A DNA stretch of 64,000 bases from Streptomyces viridochromogenes DSM 40736. Its GTDB lineage: Bacteria; Actinomycetota; Actinomycetes; Streptomycetales; Streptomycetaceae. The DNA lies in assembly GCF_000158955.1 (NCBI RefSeq), contig NZ_GG657757.1:3814724-3878723 (forward strand), given 5' to 3'. The translations under genes were made by a program, and so were the position numbers. The notes below the pieces were generated by a model. It was not told the origin of the DNA. It made no database searches and saw only the letters and a program-made list of their open reading frames with translations. Every line of letters begins with the position of its first letter. Within the stretch, counting starts at the first letter, position 1. This document shows, one piece after another, positions 16,562 through 25,363 of this stretch.

Positions 16562-16610
16562 CGCACCCCACCGGGTGAGCGCCCGTCCGGGCGCCGCCCG
16601 GTGGGGTGCG
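16562..16610 (+). terminator. Nested terminator hairpin after the carboxypeptidase gene
   Basis: CGCACCCCACCGGG (16562-16575) pairs with CCCGGTGGGGTGCG (16597-16610). A second inner stem, GCGCCCG/GGGCGC, lies near 16579-16594. It starts 24 bases after the stop. Confidence 0.8.
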
Positions 16611-16747
16611 TGCTAGCGTCGCGAATCGGGCAGGACTCGGTTGCCTGCGGCACGGCCGTGAACCGCGGACCAACGGGACACGGCCGGGAGCGGAAGACGA
16701 GAACGAGACGTCGAGAACAGAAGACGGGACACGGGGAGTGCCTTCGA

Positions 16748-18796
16748 GTGGCCACTGCGGAGCCGACACGCGCCGACGACGCCGATCCGGGCCCGGTATC
16801 CGGCCCGCGAATACGCCTGTCCGCACCACGGGACACCGACCCGCGGGGCGCCGGCACCACGCGGGAGGCGGGCACGCGGGAGGCGGGCACGCGGGAAACG
16901 GGCACGCGCGATGCCGGGATGCGGGAAGCCGGCGCCCGGGAAGGCCGCGACGGCCCCGGCAGCCGTGACGGCGACGTGCCCAGCACCCCTGGCGCCTCCG
17001 GCACCCGCGAAACCACCGGCGACCCCGGCACCCCCACCCCTGGCACCCCCGGCACCTCCGACTCCCGGATGCCGGGCGTCCTCCTGACCCTGCGTGAGCG
17101 CATGCTGCGCCACCCCGTCCTGTCCGTCACCGGTCTGGCCGGAGTGCTCCACGTCGTCTGGTTCTTCACGTTCGCGAACAGCGGTGGCGATCTGGCCGCG
17201 CAGGACGCGTGGGCCGAGTTCGTCGGCCGGCACCCGGACTCGGCGTACAACCTCGCCTGGTACGGCGGGATGCACCCGGTCTCGTACAGCGTGGTGTCGC
17301 CGTACCTGATGTCCGTGCTCGGCGTGCGGACGACGATGATGATCGCGGGGACGGTCTCGGCCGGCCTGCTGACCCTGCTCCTCATGCGCAGCCGCTCGGT
17401 CCGCAACCCGCTCTGGGCTGCGCTGGCGGGCGTGTTCGGGCTGTTCTGCAACGCGGTGTCCGGGCGGGTCACGTTCGGCCTGGGCATGATGTTCGCGCTC
17501 GGCGCGGTCGCCGTCGTGTTCTGCTGGCCGTACCGCTGGCGCTACAAGCGCTGGGCGAAGGCCCTGTCCGCGGCGCCGCTGGCCGCGCTGGCCACCATGT
17601 CGTCGCCGGTCGCGGGCCTGTTCGTGGGCCTGGTGGCGGTGGCGCTGTTCCTGCAGAAGCGGCGGCCCGGCGCGTGGGCGCTGGGGCTGGCGCCGACCGC
17701 GGTGGTGGCGATGTCGGCGTGGCTGTTCCCGTTCTCGGGGACGCAGCCGATGACGTGGGCCTCGGTACTCCTGCCGCTCGCGTTCTCCGTCCTGGTCTAC
17801 GTCCTCGTGCCGGAGGAGTGGAAGACGGTCCGGCTGACGGCCGCCGTGTACGGACTGAGTGTCGTGCTGGTGTGGCTGATCAGCAGCCAGATCGGTTCGA
17901 ACATCACGCGTCTGGCGATGCTGTTCGCCGGGGTCGCGCTGGTGGCCGCGCTGCCGTTCACGGTGCCGCGCAGCCGCGGCTGGTACGCGGTCGTCGTGGC
18001 GTTCGTCGGCTTCGTCGTGTGGATCGGCTTCAAGTCGGTCGACGACATCGTCCACACGGCCCCGGCGGCGAACTGGTCGCGCGAGCTGGCCCCGCTGGTC
18101 AACGAGTTGCAGGAGGTCGGCGCCGAGAAGGGCCGGGTGGAGGTCGTCCCCGCCCGTTCCCACCGCGAGGCCTCCGCCCTCGCCCCGTACGTCAACCTGG
18201 CCCGCGGCTGGAACCGGCAGGCCGACATGGAGCGCAACCCCCTCTTCTACGACGACACGCTCAACTCGGCGAACTACCACGAGTGGCTGAAGCGCTGGGC
18301 GGTGCACTACGTGGTGCTGCCGAAGGGCGAGCCGGACGGTGACGGGGGCCAGCGTGAGCGGGCGCTGGTGCGGCGCGGGCTGCCGTACCTCAACCAGGTC
18401 TGGGGTGACGCCACCTGGCAGTTGTTCGAGGTGACCGCCCCCACCCCGCTGGCCGAGCCGAACACGGTCGTCGACCGGGCCGAGCAGGGCGAGATGGTGC
18501 TCCAGGTGAAGAAGGCGGGCCGGATCCTGGTCCGGATCCCGTACTCGCCGTGGCTGAGCATCGTCGACGAGGAGGGCAAGAGCCTGAAGCCGCCGCAGGA
18601 GACGCCGGCGTCCAGGAACCGTCCCGAGGGCGAGCCGAAGACGTACGTCAACGTCAACGGCTGTCTGACCGAGACGGTGGAGGACGCGCAGGGCGACAAG
18701 TGGACGGAACTCCTCGCCCCGAAGGCGGGGACGTACCGCCTGGCGGCGCCTTACCAGCTGCCCCGGGGGACGCCGTGCCCGGAGGAACTGCGCTGA
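16748..18796 (+). CDS. Polytopic membrane protein with repetitive disordered N-terminus
   Basis: 682 residues from GTG 16748. Residues 1-110 are disordered and contain pentapeptide repeats of the GTREA type. Roughly ten membrane segments fill residues 115-430, starting at LSVTGLAGVLHVVWFFTF, with the polar GGDLAAQDAWAEF loop after the first helix. The C-terminal 240 residues are soluble and probably extracellular, including a WAVHYVVLPKGEP segment. The architecture (N-terminal loop with acidic residue, many helices, outer domain) resembles GT-C glycosyltransferases or other bacterial membrane glycan enzymes, but no catalytic motif is certain. It follows the D-Ala-D-Ala carboxypeptidase on the same strand, so a cell-envelope role is plausible. 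Function unassigned. Confidence 0.75.
   Translation: MATAEPTRADDADPGPVSGPRIRLSAPRDTDPRGAGTTREAGTREAGTRETGTRDAGMREAGAREGRDGPGSRDGDVPSTPGASGTRETTGDPGTPTPGTPGTSDSRMPGVLLTLRERMLRHPVLSVTGLAGVLHVVWFFTFANSGGDLAAQDAWAEFVGRHPDSAYNLAWYGGMHPVSYSVVSPYLMSVLGVRTTMMIAGTVSAGLLTLLLMRSRSVRNPLWAALAGVFGLFCNAVSGRVTFGLGMMFALGAVAVVFCWPYRWRYKRWAKALSAAPLAALATMSSPVAGLFVGLVAVALFLQKRRPGAWALGLAPTAVVAMSAWLFPFSGTQPMTWASVLLPLAFSVLVYVLVPEEWKTVRLTAAVYGLSVVLVWLISSQIGSNITRLAMLFAGVALVAALPFTVPRSRGWYAVVVAFVGFVVWIGFKSVDDIVHTAPAANWSRELAPLVNELQEVGAEKGRVEVVPARSHREASALAPYVNLARGWNRQADMERNPLFYDDTLNSANYHEWLKRWAVHYVVLPKGEPDGDGGQRERALVRRGLPYLNQVWGDATWQLFEVTAPTPLAEPNTVVDRAEQGEMVLQVKKAGRILVRIPYSPWLSIVDEEGKSLKPPQETPASRNRPEGEPKTYVNVNGCLTETVEDAQGDKWTELLAPKAGTYRLAAPYQLPRGTPCPEELR
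16853..16940 (+). repeat. 15-bp in-frame tandem repeats
   Basis: Successive units of about 15 bp (core GGCACGCGGGAGGCG) encode Gly-Thr-Arg-Glu-Ala-like pentapeptides five to six times in the disordered N-terminus of the membrane protein. The copies drift at the 3' side. Confidence 0.8.
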
Positions 18797-18831
18797 CCGG
18801 GGTGGGTCCGGCGCGCGATAGGTTGCCCGCC

Positions 18832-19380
18832 ATGACCGAGTTAGGACCCGTCGCCTGGCCCCCTGCCCCGATACGGACCGAACGGCTCGTGCTCCGCGAG
18901 TCCGAGGCCCGCGACCGTGCGGCGTTCGTCGAGCTGTTCGCGTCGCCGGAGGTGCACGCCTATCTCGGTGGTCCCCGGCCGCGTGACGAGCTCGACCGCG
19001 CGATGCCCGAGGCGCCCGGGCGGCGCCCCGGCCTGTTCGTGATCGATCTCGACGGAGCGATGATCGGCCTGGTCACGCTTGACCGGCGCGAGGCGGAGCG
19101 TCCGGGTCATATCCGTGCGGACGGCGGGGAGGTCGAGCTCGGTTACACGTTCCTGCCGCAGGCGTGGGGACGCGGGTACGCCGCCGAGGCGTGCGGGGCG
19201 GCGCTCGGCTGGTGCGCCGACGCGCTGCCCGGCGAGCCGGTGGTCCTCTGCACCCAGACCGCCAACGCCCGCTCGATGCGCCTCGCGGCGAGGCTGGGGT
19301 TCACCGAGGTGGAGCGGTTCGAGGAGTTCGGCGCCGAGCAGTGGTTCGGCGTGCGGTCCCCGGTCGCGCCGTCCGGTTGA
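18832..19380 (+). CDS. GNAT family N-acetyltransferase (RimJ/RimL type)
   Basis: 182 residues from ATG 18832; TAGGTT at 18819-18824 lies seven bases upstream, so the transcript is probably leaderless. The opening IRTERLVLRESEARDRAAF is the RimJ/RimL-type start. The acetyl-CoA site is in LGYTFLPQAWGRGYAAEAC (Q-x-x-G-x-G/A loop), followed by the usual CTQTANARSMRLAARLGF helix. These enzymes acetylate N-terminal amino groups or small amines. The substrate is unknown. Confidence 0.88.
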   Translation: MTELGPVAWPPAPIRTERLVLRESEARDRAAFVELFASPEVHAYLGGPRPRDELDRAMPEAPGRRPGLFVIDLDGAMIGLVTLDRREAERPGHIRADGGEVELGYTFLPQAWGRGYAAEACGAALGWCADALPGEPVVLCTQTANARSMRLAARLGFTEVERFEEFGAEQWFGVRSPVAPSG

Positions 19381-19410
19381 GCCCGGCGAGCCCGGCCTGG
19401 CGCCTTCCTG

Positions 19411-20250
19411 TCAGCGCAGCCGGTCCACGTACGTGTCCGTGCCGGGCACCGTCGGGACGAACGGCGCCACCAGCTCCACCCTGCCCAGTCCCGACTCCGC
19501 CACGGCCGTGTCCAGGCCGGTGAAGTGCGCTTCCCAGCACTCCCTCGGGTCCGTCCGCAGGAACCACAGCAGGGTCAGCCGGGTGTCCACGCCCTCGACC
19601 TGCTTGACGTAGGTCATGCGGTCGCCGGGGAGCGGGGTGGGCCGGAAGACGGTCACCATCGCCGCCGGTGAGCCCGCGAGGCGCCCCGGCAGGTGGCGGG
19701 TGCGCAGCCACTCCAGCAGTGCGGTGCGCTGCTCCGCGGTGTCCGACTCGACGACCTGGAGGACCAGGCCCGCGTAGGGGTGGTCGAGGGCGTGGACGTC
19801 GCGTGGCCCCGCCGCGCCGTCCCGGTACACCGTCGCCTCGTGGTCCTGGAAGGCGGTGAGGACGTGCGTGCGGTCGTGGTAGACGCGGGCGTCGCGGCCC
19901 AGGCGCTTGTTGATGGCGACCGTCCAGCGCATGTGGTCGTCGTAGCGGCCGGCGGTGATCCAGTACGTGGAGAGGTAGCAGCCGGCGGTGACCGGCTGGG
20001 CGACGGCCGACTTCTCCGGGTAGCGCAGGAGTTGCAGGTCCCGGGTCGCCACCCAGCGGCGGCCGGCGTACATCCAGGGCATCGCCATCGCACCGGCGTA
20101 GTAGTGGTCGTCCTCGTACCAGCGGTTGTAGGCGTACTCGTGGCCCGGGTGCGGTTCGACCATGGTGATGAGGGCGTGGCCGGGGTGGGTGCCGTAGGGG
20201 CCGACGGCGGCCAGTTCGGCGTACAGCTCGCTGCGGGTGTCCTCGCTCAT
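19411..20250 (-). CDS. EthD-like (dimeric alpha/beta barrel) protein, CTGACG-palindrome controlled
   Basis: 279 residues from ATG 20250, preceded by AAGGGGAAGGG; an in-frame ATG ten codons upstream would start inside the operator region. The protein is soluble. It has two similar halves suggestive of a duplicated EthD/dimeric alpha-beta barrel: ALITMVEPHPGHEYAYNRWY near residue 27 and TVFRPTPLPGDRMTYVKQVE in the second half, each a strand followed by a short acidic loop. I cannot assign a reaction. It is divergent from an SDR gene, and the 79-base gap holds a palindrome identical to one before the LLM gene at 45058, so it probably belongs to the same catabolic regulon. Confidence 0.65.
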   Translation of the reverse strand: MSEDTRSELYAELAAVGPYGTHPGHALITMVEPHPGHEYAYNRWYEDDHYYAGAMAMPWMYAGRRWVATRDLQLLRYPEKSAVAQPVTAGCYLSTYWITAGRYDDHMRWTVAINKRLGRDARVYHDRTHVLTAFQDHEATVYRDGAAGPRDVHALDHPYAGLVLQVVESDTAEQRTALLEWLRTRHLPGRLAGSPAAMVTVFRPTPLPGDRMTYVKQVEGVDTRLTLLWFLRTDPRECWEAHFTGLDTAVAESGLGRVELVAPFVPTVPGTDTYVDRLR

Positions 20251-20282
20251 GCCCTTCCCCTTCTTCGGCGGCTGACCCATAC

Positions 20283-20299
20283 TCTGACGCTCCGTCAGA
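20283..20299. promoter_or_regulatory. CTGACG palindrome, site A
   Basis: TCTGACG-CTC-CGTCAGA is a perfect 7+3+7 palindrome between the divergent EthD-like and SDR genes. Its complement is identical over all 17 bases to site B at 45084-45100. Confidence 0.75.
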
Positions 20300-20329
20300 T
20301 AATGCGCCAGGGTTCCGGGGAGGTCTGCG

Positions 20330-21118
20330 ATGTCGTTGCTCGCGGGGAAGACGGTCGTCGTGTCGGGGGTCGGGGCCGGGCTGGGGAGGCAGGTGGCCGC
20401 GGCCGTCGTACGGGACGGCGGCCGGGCCGTGCTCGGGGCCCGTACGGAGGCGAACCTGGCGAAGATCGCCGAGGAGGTCGATCCGGAGGGGGCACGTACG
20501 GCGTACCGCGCGGTCGACATCTGCGACGAGGCCCGGTGCGAGGCGCTGGCCGCTCTGGCGCGGGAGCGGTTCGGCGGGATCGACGCGGTGGTGCATGTGG
20601 CGGCCCTGGACAGTTACTTCGGAGGGCTGGAGGACGCGGACTTCGAGTCCTGGCGCTCGGTGCTGGACGTCAACCTGCTGGGCACGCTGCGGATGACCCG
20701 GGCCTGCCTGCCGGCGCTGAAGGAGGGCGGGGGCGGATCGGTGGTGTTCGTCGGGACGCAGTCGGCGGTGGCGGCCCCGTCGCAGGTGCGGCAGGCGGCG
20801 TACGCGGCGTCGAAGGGGGCGCTGACGAGTGCGATGTACTCGCTGGCCCGGGAGCTGGGGCCGTACCGGATCCGGGTCAACACCGTGCTGCCGGGCTGGA
20901 TGTGGGGGCCGCCGGTGCGGGCGTACGTGCGGTTCGCGGCCCAGTCGGAGGGCGTGTCCGAGGCGACCGTCCTGGAACGGCTGACCGGGCGGATGGCGCT
21001 GCCCGATCTGGCGACGGACACGGACGTGGCCGACGCGGCGGTGTTCCTGGCGTCGGACCGGGCGCGGGCGATCACCGGACAGTCGTTGCTGGTCAACGCC
21101 GGGGAGTTGATGCGGTGA
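20330..21118 (+). CDS. Short-chain dehydrogenase/reductase
   Basis: 262 residues from ATG 20330, preceded by GGGGAGG. The NAD(P)-binding loop, VSGVGAGLGRQVA, lies near residue 12 (G-x-G-x-x-x-G variant). The conserved segment VVHVAALDS replaces the usual NNAG. The catalytic Tyr/Lys pair is in AYAASKGAL, and the C-terminus has ITGQSLLVNAG in place of the usual GGxxxD. The enzyme should oxidise a secondary alcohol or reduce a ketone; the regulon context suggests a 3-hydroxyacyl or cyclic alcohol intermediate. Site A lies 31 bases upstream. Confidence 0.88.
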   Translation: MSLLAGKTVVVSGVGAGLGRQVAAAVVRDGGRAVLGARTEANLAKIAEEVDPEGARTAYRAVDICDEARCEALAALARERFGGIDAVVHVAALDSYFGGLEDADFESWRSVLDVNLLGTLRMTRACLPALKEGGGGSVVFVGTQSAVAAPSQVRQAAYAASKGALTSAMYSLARELGPYRIRVNTVLPGWMWGPPVRAYVRFAAQSEGVSEATVLERLTGRMALPDLATDTDVADAAVFLASDRARAITGQSLLVNAGELMR

Positions 21119-21192
21119 GTTCATGTAGGTGAACCAAGGCCATCACGTCGAACATTTTTACCTCCCTTTGACCCGACGGTCACTTGTCGTGT

Positions 21193-21200
21193 TCACGTGA
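21193..21200. promoter_or_regulatory. Short palindrome before the symporter gene
   Basis: TCACGTGA, extended to TGTTCACGTGACA with one mismatch, lies 45 bases before the symporter ATG and downstream of TTTGACC (about 21167), a possible -35 box. A weak operator candidate. Confidence 0.25.
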
Positions 21201-21244
21201 CAGTGCCCACGATGAGCGCCGGGCTGATCCCTGGGAGGGCGCAC

Positions 21245-22816
21245 ATGAACGGTCTCGACTGGGCCGTGCTCATCGGCTACTTCGCCGTGATGGTCGCGAT
21301 CGGCGTCTGGTCGCACAAACGCGTGGACAACGTCAGCGACTTCTTCACCGCCGGCGGCAAGATGCCGTGGTGGCTCTCCGGCATCTCCCACCACATGTCG
21401 GGCTACAGCGCGGTGATGTTCACCGGGTACGCGGGCATCGCCTACACCTACGGCGTCACGTCCTTCGTCACCTGGTCCTTCCCGATCGCCCTCGGCATCG
21501 CCATCGGGTCGAAGTTATTCGCGCCGCGCATCAACCGCCTGCGCTCACGCCTCCATGTGGCCTCCCCGCTGGAGTACCTGAAGAACCGTTACGACCTGAA
21601 GACGCAGCAGGCGCTGGCCTGGTCCGGCATGCTGCTGAAGATCGTGGACGTCGGCGCGAAGTGGGCTGCGATCGCCACGCTGCTGTCGGTCTTCACCGGG
21701 ATCTCCCTGAACCAGGGCATCCTCATCACCGGCGCCATCACGGCGGTCTACTGCACCATCGGCGGCCTGTGGGCCGACGCGCTGACCGAACTGGGCCAGT
21801 TCATCATCCAGTTGCTGGCCGGCGTCGCCATGTTCATCGCCGTCGCCGTACGGCTCGACAACCACGGAGGCTTCTTCGGCGTCTGGGACTCCCCCGAACT
21901 CCAGGGCCACGAGAAACCGCTGGTCGGCCCGTACGGCACGGTGTTCCTGCTCGCCTTCCTCTTCATCAAGCTCTTCGAGTACAACGGCGGCATGCTCAAC
22001 CAGGCCCAGCGCTACATGGCCACGCGCAACGCGTACCAGGCCGAGCGGTCGGCGAGGCTGTCGGCGATCCTGTGGCTGGTCTGGCCGCTGGTGCTGTTCT
22101 TCCCGATGTGGATGTCACCGCTGCTGGTCGAGTCCCAGAAGCCCGACGGCTCCGACTCCTACGCCCTGATGACCGAACAGCTCCTCCCACACGGCCTGCT
22201 GGGCCTGGTCATCGTCGGCTTCTTCTCCCACACGATGGCCATGTGCTCCTCGGACGCCAACGCCATCGCGGCGGTGTTCACCCGGGACTGCGCGCCGGTG
22301 ATCTGGGCCAGGGCACGAACCTGGTCCCAGGGCCAGGGCCTGCGGGTGGCCCGGATCGCGACCGTCGTCTTCCTCGGCCTGTCGATGGCGGCGGCCACCC
22401 AGGTCAACTCCCCGGCGTTCAAGGACATCATCACGGTCGTCATCAAGTGGGTGGCCGGCCTGATGGGCCCGATGGCGATCCCGATGATGCTGGGCCTGCT
22501 GCGGACGTTCCGCCGGTCCGGTCCGACGGCGGCCCTCGTCAGCTGGTCGATGGGCCTGCTCGCCTTCTGGCTGGTGAACTACCCGATCAACTGGAACGTC
22601 GAGGGCGGCGTGCCGCTCCAGTACCAGGTGTCGGTGCCGCTGGCGGTGTCCCTCGTCCTCTACGTCCTCGTCGGCTACATCAAGCCGGAGGACACCCCCG
22701 AGCGGCTGGCCCTCATCGAGAAGATCAACACCGACGGGGACGGAGCAGCGGCGGCCGCGATCCCGACACCGGCCGGTCCGGCGGACGGGGCGGTGCGGAC
22801 GACCCTCAAGGAGTGA
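21245..22816 (+). CDS. Sodium:solute symporter (SSS family)
   Basis: 523 residues from ATG 21245, chosen because GGGAGGG precedes it; ATG 21212 and GTG 21197 are in-frame alternatives. About 13 membrane helices are predicted, with the SSS signature areas FFTAGGKMPWWLSGISHHMSG (33-53) and WADALTELGQFIIQ (helix 5-6 region). Members co-transport Na+ with sugars, amino acids or other organic solutes. Similar Streptomyces transporters often sit with sugar or uronate genes. It lies 126 bases after the SDR on the same strand, so it might supply a substrate of that enzyme, but it has its own promoter region. Confidence 0.9.
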   Translation: MNGLDWAVLIGYFAVMVAIGVWSHKRVDNVSDFFTAGGKMPWWLSGISHHMSGYSAVMFTGYAGIAYTYGVTSFVTWSFPIALGIAIGSKLFAPRINRLRSRLHVASPLEYLKNRYDLKTQQALAWSGMLLKIVDVGAKWAAIATLLSVFTGISLNQGILITGAITAVYCTIGGLWADALTELGQFIIQLLAGVAMFIAVAVRLDNHGGFFGVWDSPELQGHEKPLVGPYGTVFLLAFLFIKLFEYNGGMLNQAQRYMATRNAYQAERSARLSAILWLVWPLVLFFPMWMSPLLVESQKPDGSDSYALMTEQLLPHGLLGLVIVGFFSHTMAMCSSDANAIAAVFTRDCAPVIWARARTWSQGQGLRVARIATVVFLGLSMAAATQVNSPAFKDIITVVIKWVAGLMGPMAIPMMLGLLRTFRRSGPTAALVSWSMGLLAFWLVNYPINWNVEGGVPLQYQVSVPLAVSLVLYVLVGYIKPEDTPERLALIEKINTDGDGAAAAAIPTPAGPADGAVRTTLKE

Positions 22817-22832
22817 TCACGAGGTTCTGCTG

Positions 22833-23972
22833 TCAGGCACGGGGATAGCGGGCGAGCCACCCGGGCGACGATCCGCCGGGCCCGTGCAGGGCGGGCCCCT
22901 GGGTCATCTCCATGGCGAAGTCGTCGGCCAGCTCCAGCATCGTGGGACGGCCCTCCAGCTCGGCCAGCCAGGCCGGGGGGAGGGCCGTCTCGCCGTGCAG
23001 GGCACCGAGCAGGCCGCCCGTCAGCGCACCGGTGGCGGCGGACGGGCCGTCGTGGTTGACCGCGAGACACAGCCCGTGCCGGACGTCGGCGGCGACGAGG
23101 GCGCAGTACACGGCGGCGCCGACGAGGCTCTCCGCCGTACCGGCCCCGCACAGCTCGCTCACACGCTCGGGTCCGGGCATGCCCTGCCGTACGGCACCCA
23201 GCGCGTGCTGGAGCGCCTCCGACACGGGCTGGTGCCCGGGCCGGGCGGCGAGCAGCGCGAACGCCCGCTGCACGGCCCCGTCGAGACTCTCGCCGAGCGC
23301 CAGCGCGTGCACGATCACGGCGTACGCACCGGCCGCGAGACAGGCGGTGGGGTGCCCGTGGGTCTGTGCCGCGCACTCCACCGCGAGCTGGGCGACGAGC
23401 TGCGGCTCCCACCCCACGAGCAGCCCGAAGGGAGCGGACCGGGCAGCGGCCTCGGGCCCGAGCTCGCCGGGGTTCTTCGGCGCCTCGGGGGTTCCCATGG
23501 TCTCGTCACCGAGCCCGAGCAGCAGCGCCCCGCTGGGGTCCCGCCGCGCGTACAGCCACTCCTCCCGGGCGAGCCAGCCGTCGTCCTTGCGCCGCATGTC
23601 GGGCCCCCAGTCGCGCTGGGTGGCGGCCCAGCGGAGGTACGCCCGGTGCACGTCGGTGGGCGGATGCCAGGCGCCGGTGTCGCGCCGCACCTGCGCCCGT
23701 ATCAGCCCGTCGACGGAGAACAGGCTGAGCTGGGTGAGATGCGTCACGGCCCCGCGTCTGCCGTAGGCGGGGGCGAGATCCACGAGCCCCTCCCCGCCGT
23801 GTGCCTCCCGTATCGCGTCGATCCCCAGCCCGTCGACGGGCGCGCCGAGCGCGTCGCCGACGGCGACACCGAGCAACGTCCCGCGCACCCGGCTACGAAA
23901 GTCCTGCTGCTCCGTACGCCCCCAGACGGCGCCGGCAGTCGCACCCACCTCGACCTCCCAGGGACCGTCCAT
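22833..23972 (-). CDS. ADP-ribosylglycohydrolase family protein
   Basis: 379 residues from ATG 23972; the open frame extends 17 codons further. The DraG/ADP-ribosylhydrolase motifs are present: GTLLGVAVGDALGAPVDG near residue 33 and, near the C-terminus, NHDGPSAATGALTGGLLGAL, which holds the metal-binding Asp and Ser/Thr residues. The usual first motif TDDT is represented by THLTQLS near residue 77, so one acidic pair is missing and activity toward ADP-ribose is uncertain. It may remove ADP-ribose from proteins or act on related N-glycosides. It is the last of three minus-strand genes with short gaps. Confidence 0.85.
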   Translation of the reverse strand: MDGPWEVEVGATAGAVWGRTEQQDFRSRVRGTLLGVAVGDALGAPVDGLGIDAIREAHGGEGLVDLAPAYGRRGAVTHLTQLSLFSVDGLIRAQVRRDTGAWHPPTDVHRAYLRWAATQRDWGPDMRRKDDGWLAREEWLYARRDPSGALLLGLGDETMGTPEAPKNPGELGPEAAARSAPFGLLVGWEPQLVAQLAVECAAQTHGHPTACLAAGAYAVIVHALALGESLDGAVQRAFALLAARPGHQPVSEALQHALGAVRQGMPGPERVSELCGAGTAESLVGAAVYCALVAADVRHGLCLAVNHDGPSAATGALTGGLLGALHGETALPPAWLAELEGRPTMLELADDFAMEMTQGPALHGPGGSSPGWLARYPRA

Positions 23973-24019
23973 TCGTACGATGCCCAGCACTGTAATCGAA
24001 TGGGGGCGGGGGGCTCCCT

Positions 24020-24355
24020 TCACGTCCGTCGCAGCCCTGCCTCTGCCTCTGCGGCCTCTCGGACGGCCCGGATCTCGGCGATGGCTTCAGAGGGGTCTTC
24101 CTCGCCCAGGTCCACGATCCGCTCCAGTTCGCGAAGGCGCTCGGCTCGCGCGGGGTGGCGCTCGATGGCGACGAAAACGGCCCAGGAGTGGATGAACGCA
24201 CGCAGGGGCGCCAGGCTCTGGGTCTGCTGGGCGTTGGTCGTGGCCTCGAAGAGGTGCTGGGTGAGCACCGGCAGCCGGCTGGGGGCGACCCGGGCGACGG
24301 CATCACGCAATGCGTTCGGAGTCAGGTCAGGGACCGCATGGCCCGTTCCCGGCAT
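24020..24355 (-). CDS. Small conserved helical protein (DUF6247-like)
   Basis: 111 residues, soluble, strongly helical: LTPNALRDAVARVAPSRLPV near the start, then a central LRAFIHSWAVFVAIERHP and an acidic end. It resembles small Streptomyces proteins filed as DUF6247; I hold that match lightly. The start is two bases after the stop of the helix-turn-helix gene at 24358, so they form an operon. Function unknown. Confidence 0.6.
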   Translation of the reverse strand: MPGTGHAVPDLTPNALRDAVARVAPSRLPVLTQHLFEATTNAQQTQSLAPLRAFIHSWAVFVAIERHPARAERLRELERIVDLGEEDPSEAIAEIRAVREAAEAEAGLRRT

Positions 24356-24357
24356 CC

Positions 24358-25137
24358 TCAGGCCGCCGTCGGTTCGATGGTGCGGCAGTCGCGGCAGCGG
24401 CCGGGCTCCGAGGCCCGAAAGGCTCGGTCGCAGCCGTCGCAGGTCTGGAGGGGGTGCGGGCGCGGTGCGGGTTCGGGACGGGGCGGCGCCTCGGGGAGCG
24501 GCGGCGGGAGGAGGCTGGTCAGGCGGTGGGCCAGGAAGGCCGCCGGGTGGTGGATCGGGGTCTGGGGGAGGCCGGACGTCAAGGTGCGTGCCACGGCCGT
24601 GGCGGGGACGCCGCGCTCCAGCCAGGCCGAGACCGCCGGAGCCAGACGGTGTACGTCGCGTTCGCTGAGGAGGAGGCGGGAGTCCAGGGCTCGCAGGCCG
24701 GTGAGGAGGTCGGCGGCGGTTCCGCGCGACGGCGATGGCGCGGGTTCCTTCCGGGGTGCGGCGGATACGAGGCGGCGGTCCGGGGTCGCCGTCTGAGGCT
24801 TGTTGTACGACACCGTGCGGGTTACGACTCGGCCCGATTGAAGACGCTCCCTGGGGCGCGCGAGGTAACCGTGTGCCTCCAGCTCCCGCAGGGCCGCCGC
24901 GACGCGGATCTCACCCTCGGGGAACTTCGCCGCCAGCGCCTTGATGCCGACCGGCGTTCCGGCGGGCAGCGACTGGATGTGGACGGCCAGGCCGATGGCC
25001 GTCAGGGACAGGTCCGGGTGCTGGGCGAGGTGGTTGCCGACGACGGTGAAGTGGTCGTCGTGGCGTTCCGTCACGTGCTGGACACCGGAAGTGCCGGACT
25101 GCGCGCGTGCGGGCGCGCTAGGGTGCTGGTCAGTCAT
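24358..25137 (-). CDS. Helix-turn-helix (replication-initiator-like) protein with C-terminal zinc ribbon
   Basis: 259 residues from ATG 25137. Residues about 30-105 form a winged helix with the pattern LSLTAIGLAVHIQSLPAGTP and IRVAAALRELEAHGYLARPRE, as in helix-turn-helix proteins used by Streptomyces plasmid and chromosomal regulators. A Pro-rich linker follows. The C-terminus has paired cysteines (CDGCDRAF and CRDC) that look like a zinc ribbon. This helix-turn-helix plus zinc-finger type is common beside XRE/DUF397 groups. A DNA-binding role is likely; the target is unknown. Confidence 0.7.
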   Translation of the reverse strand: MTDQHPSAPARAQSGTSGVQHVTERHDDHFTVVGNHLAQHPDLSLTAIGLAVHIQSLPAGTPVGIKALAAKFPEGEIRVAAALRELEAHGYLARPRERLQSGRVVTRTVSYNKPQTATPDRRLVSAAPRKEPAPSPSRGTAADLLTGLRALDSRLLLSERDVHRLAPAVSAWLERGVPATAVARTLTSGLPQTPIHHPAAFLAHRLTSLLPPPLPEAPPRPEPAPRPHPLQTCDGCDRAFRASEPGRCRDCRTIEPTAA

Positions 25138-25363
25138 CGGGAAGGGTCTCGCTTCCTTGGTGATCAGGCCCTCGCAGTGGGATGGCAGTCCCGGCGGGGG
25201 CCGTATTCGTTTGTGGGCTTGTCTGCGCTGACGCTGCACCATCGACTGCCCTCCATGCCAGCCGAGTTGGTGATGTTCACCCCTGCGGGTGAGCTGCGGG
25301 GGCGGTGGGGGCGGGTTGGTTCTTTCCCCGGTTCTTTGGTCTTTGGCGTCGTGAACGGCCGGG

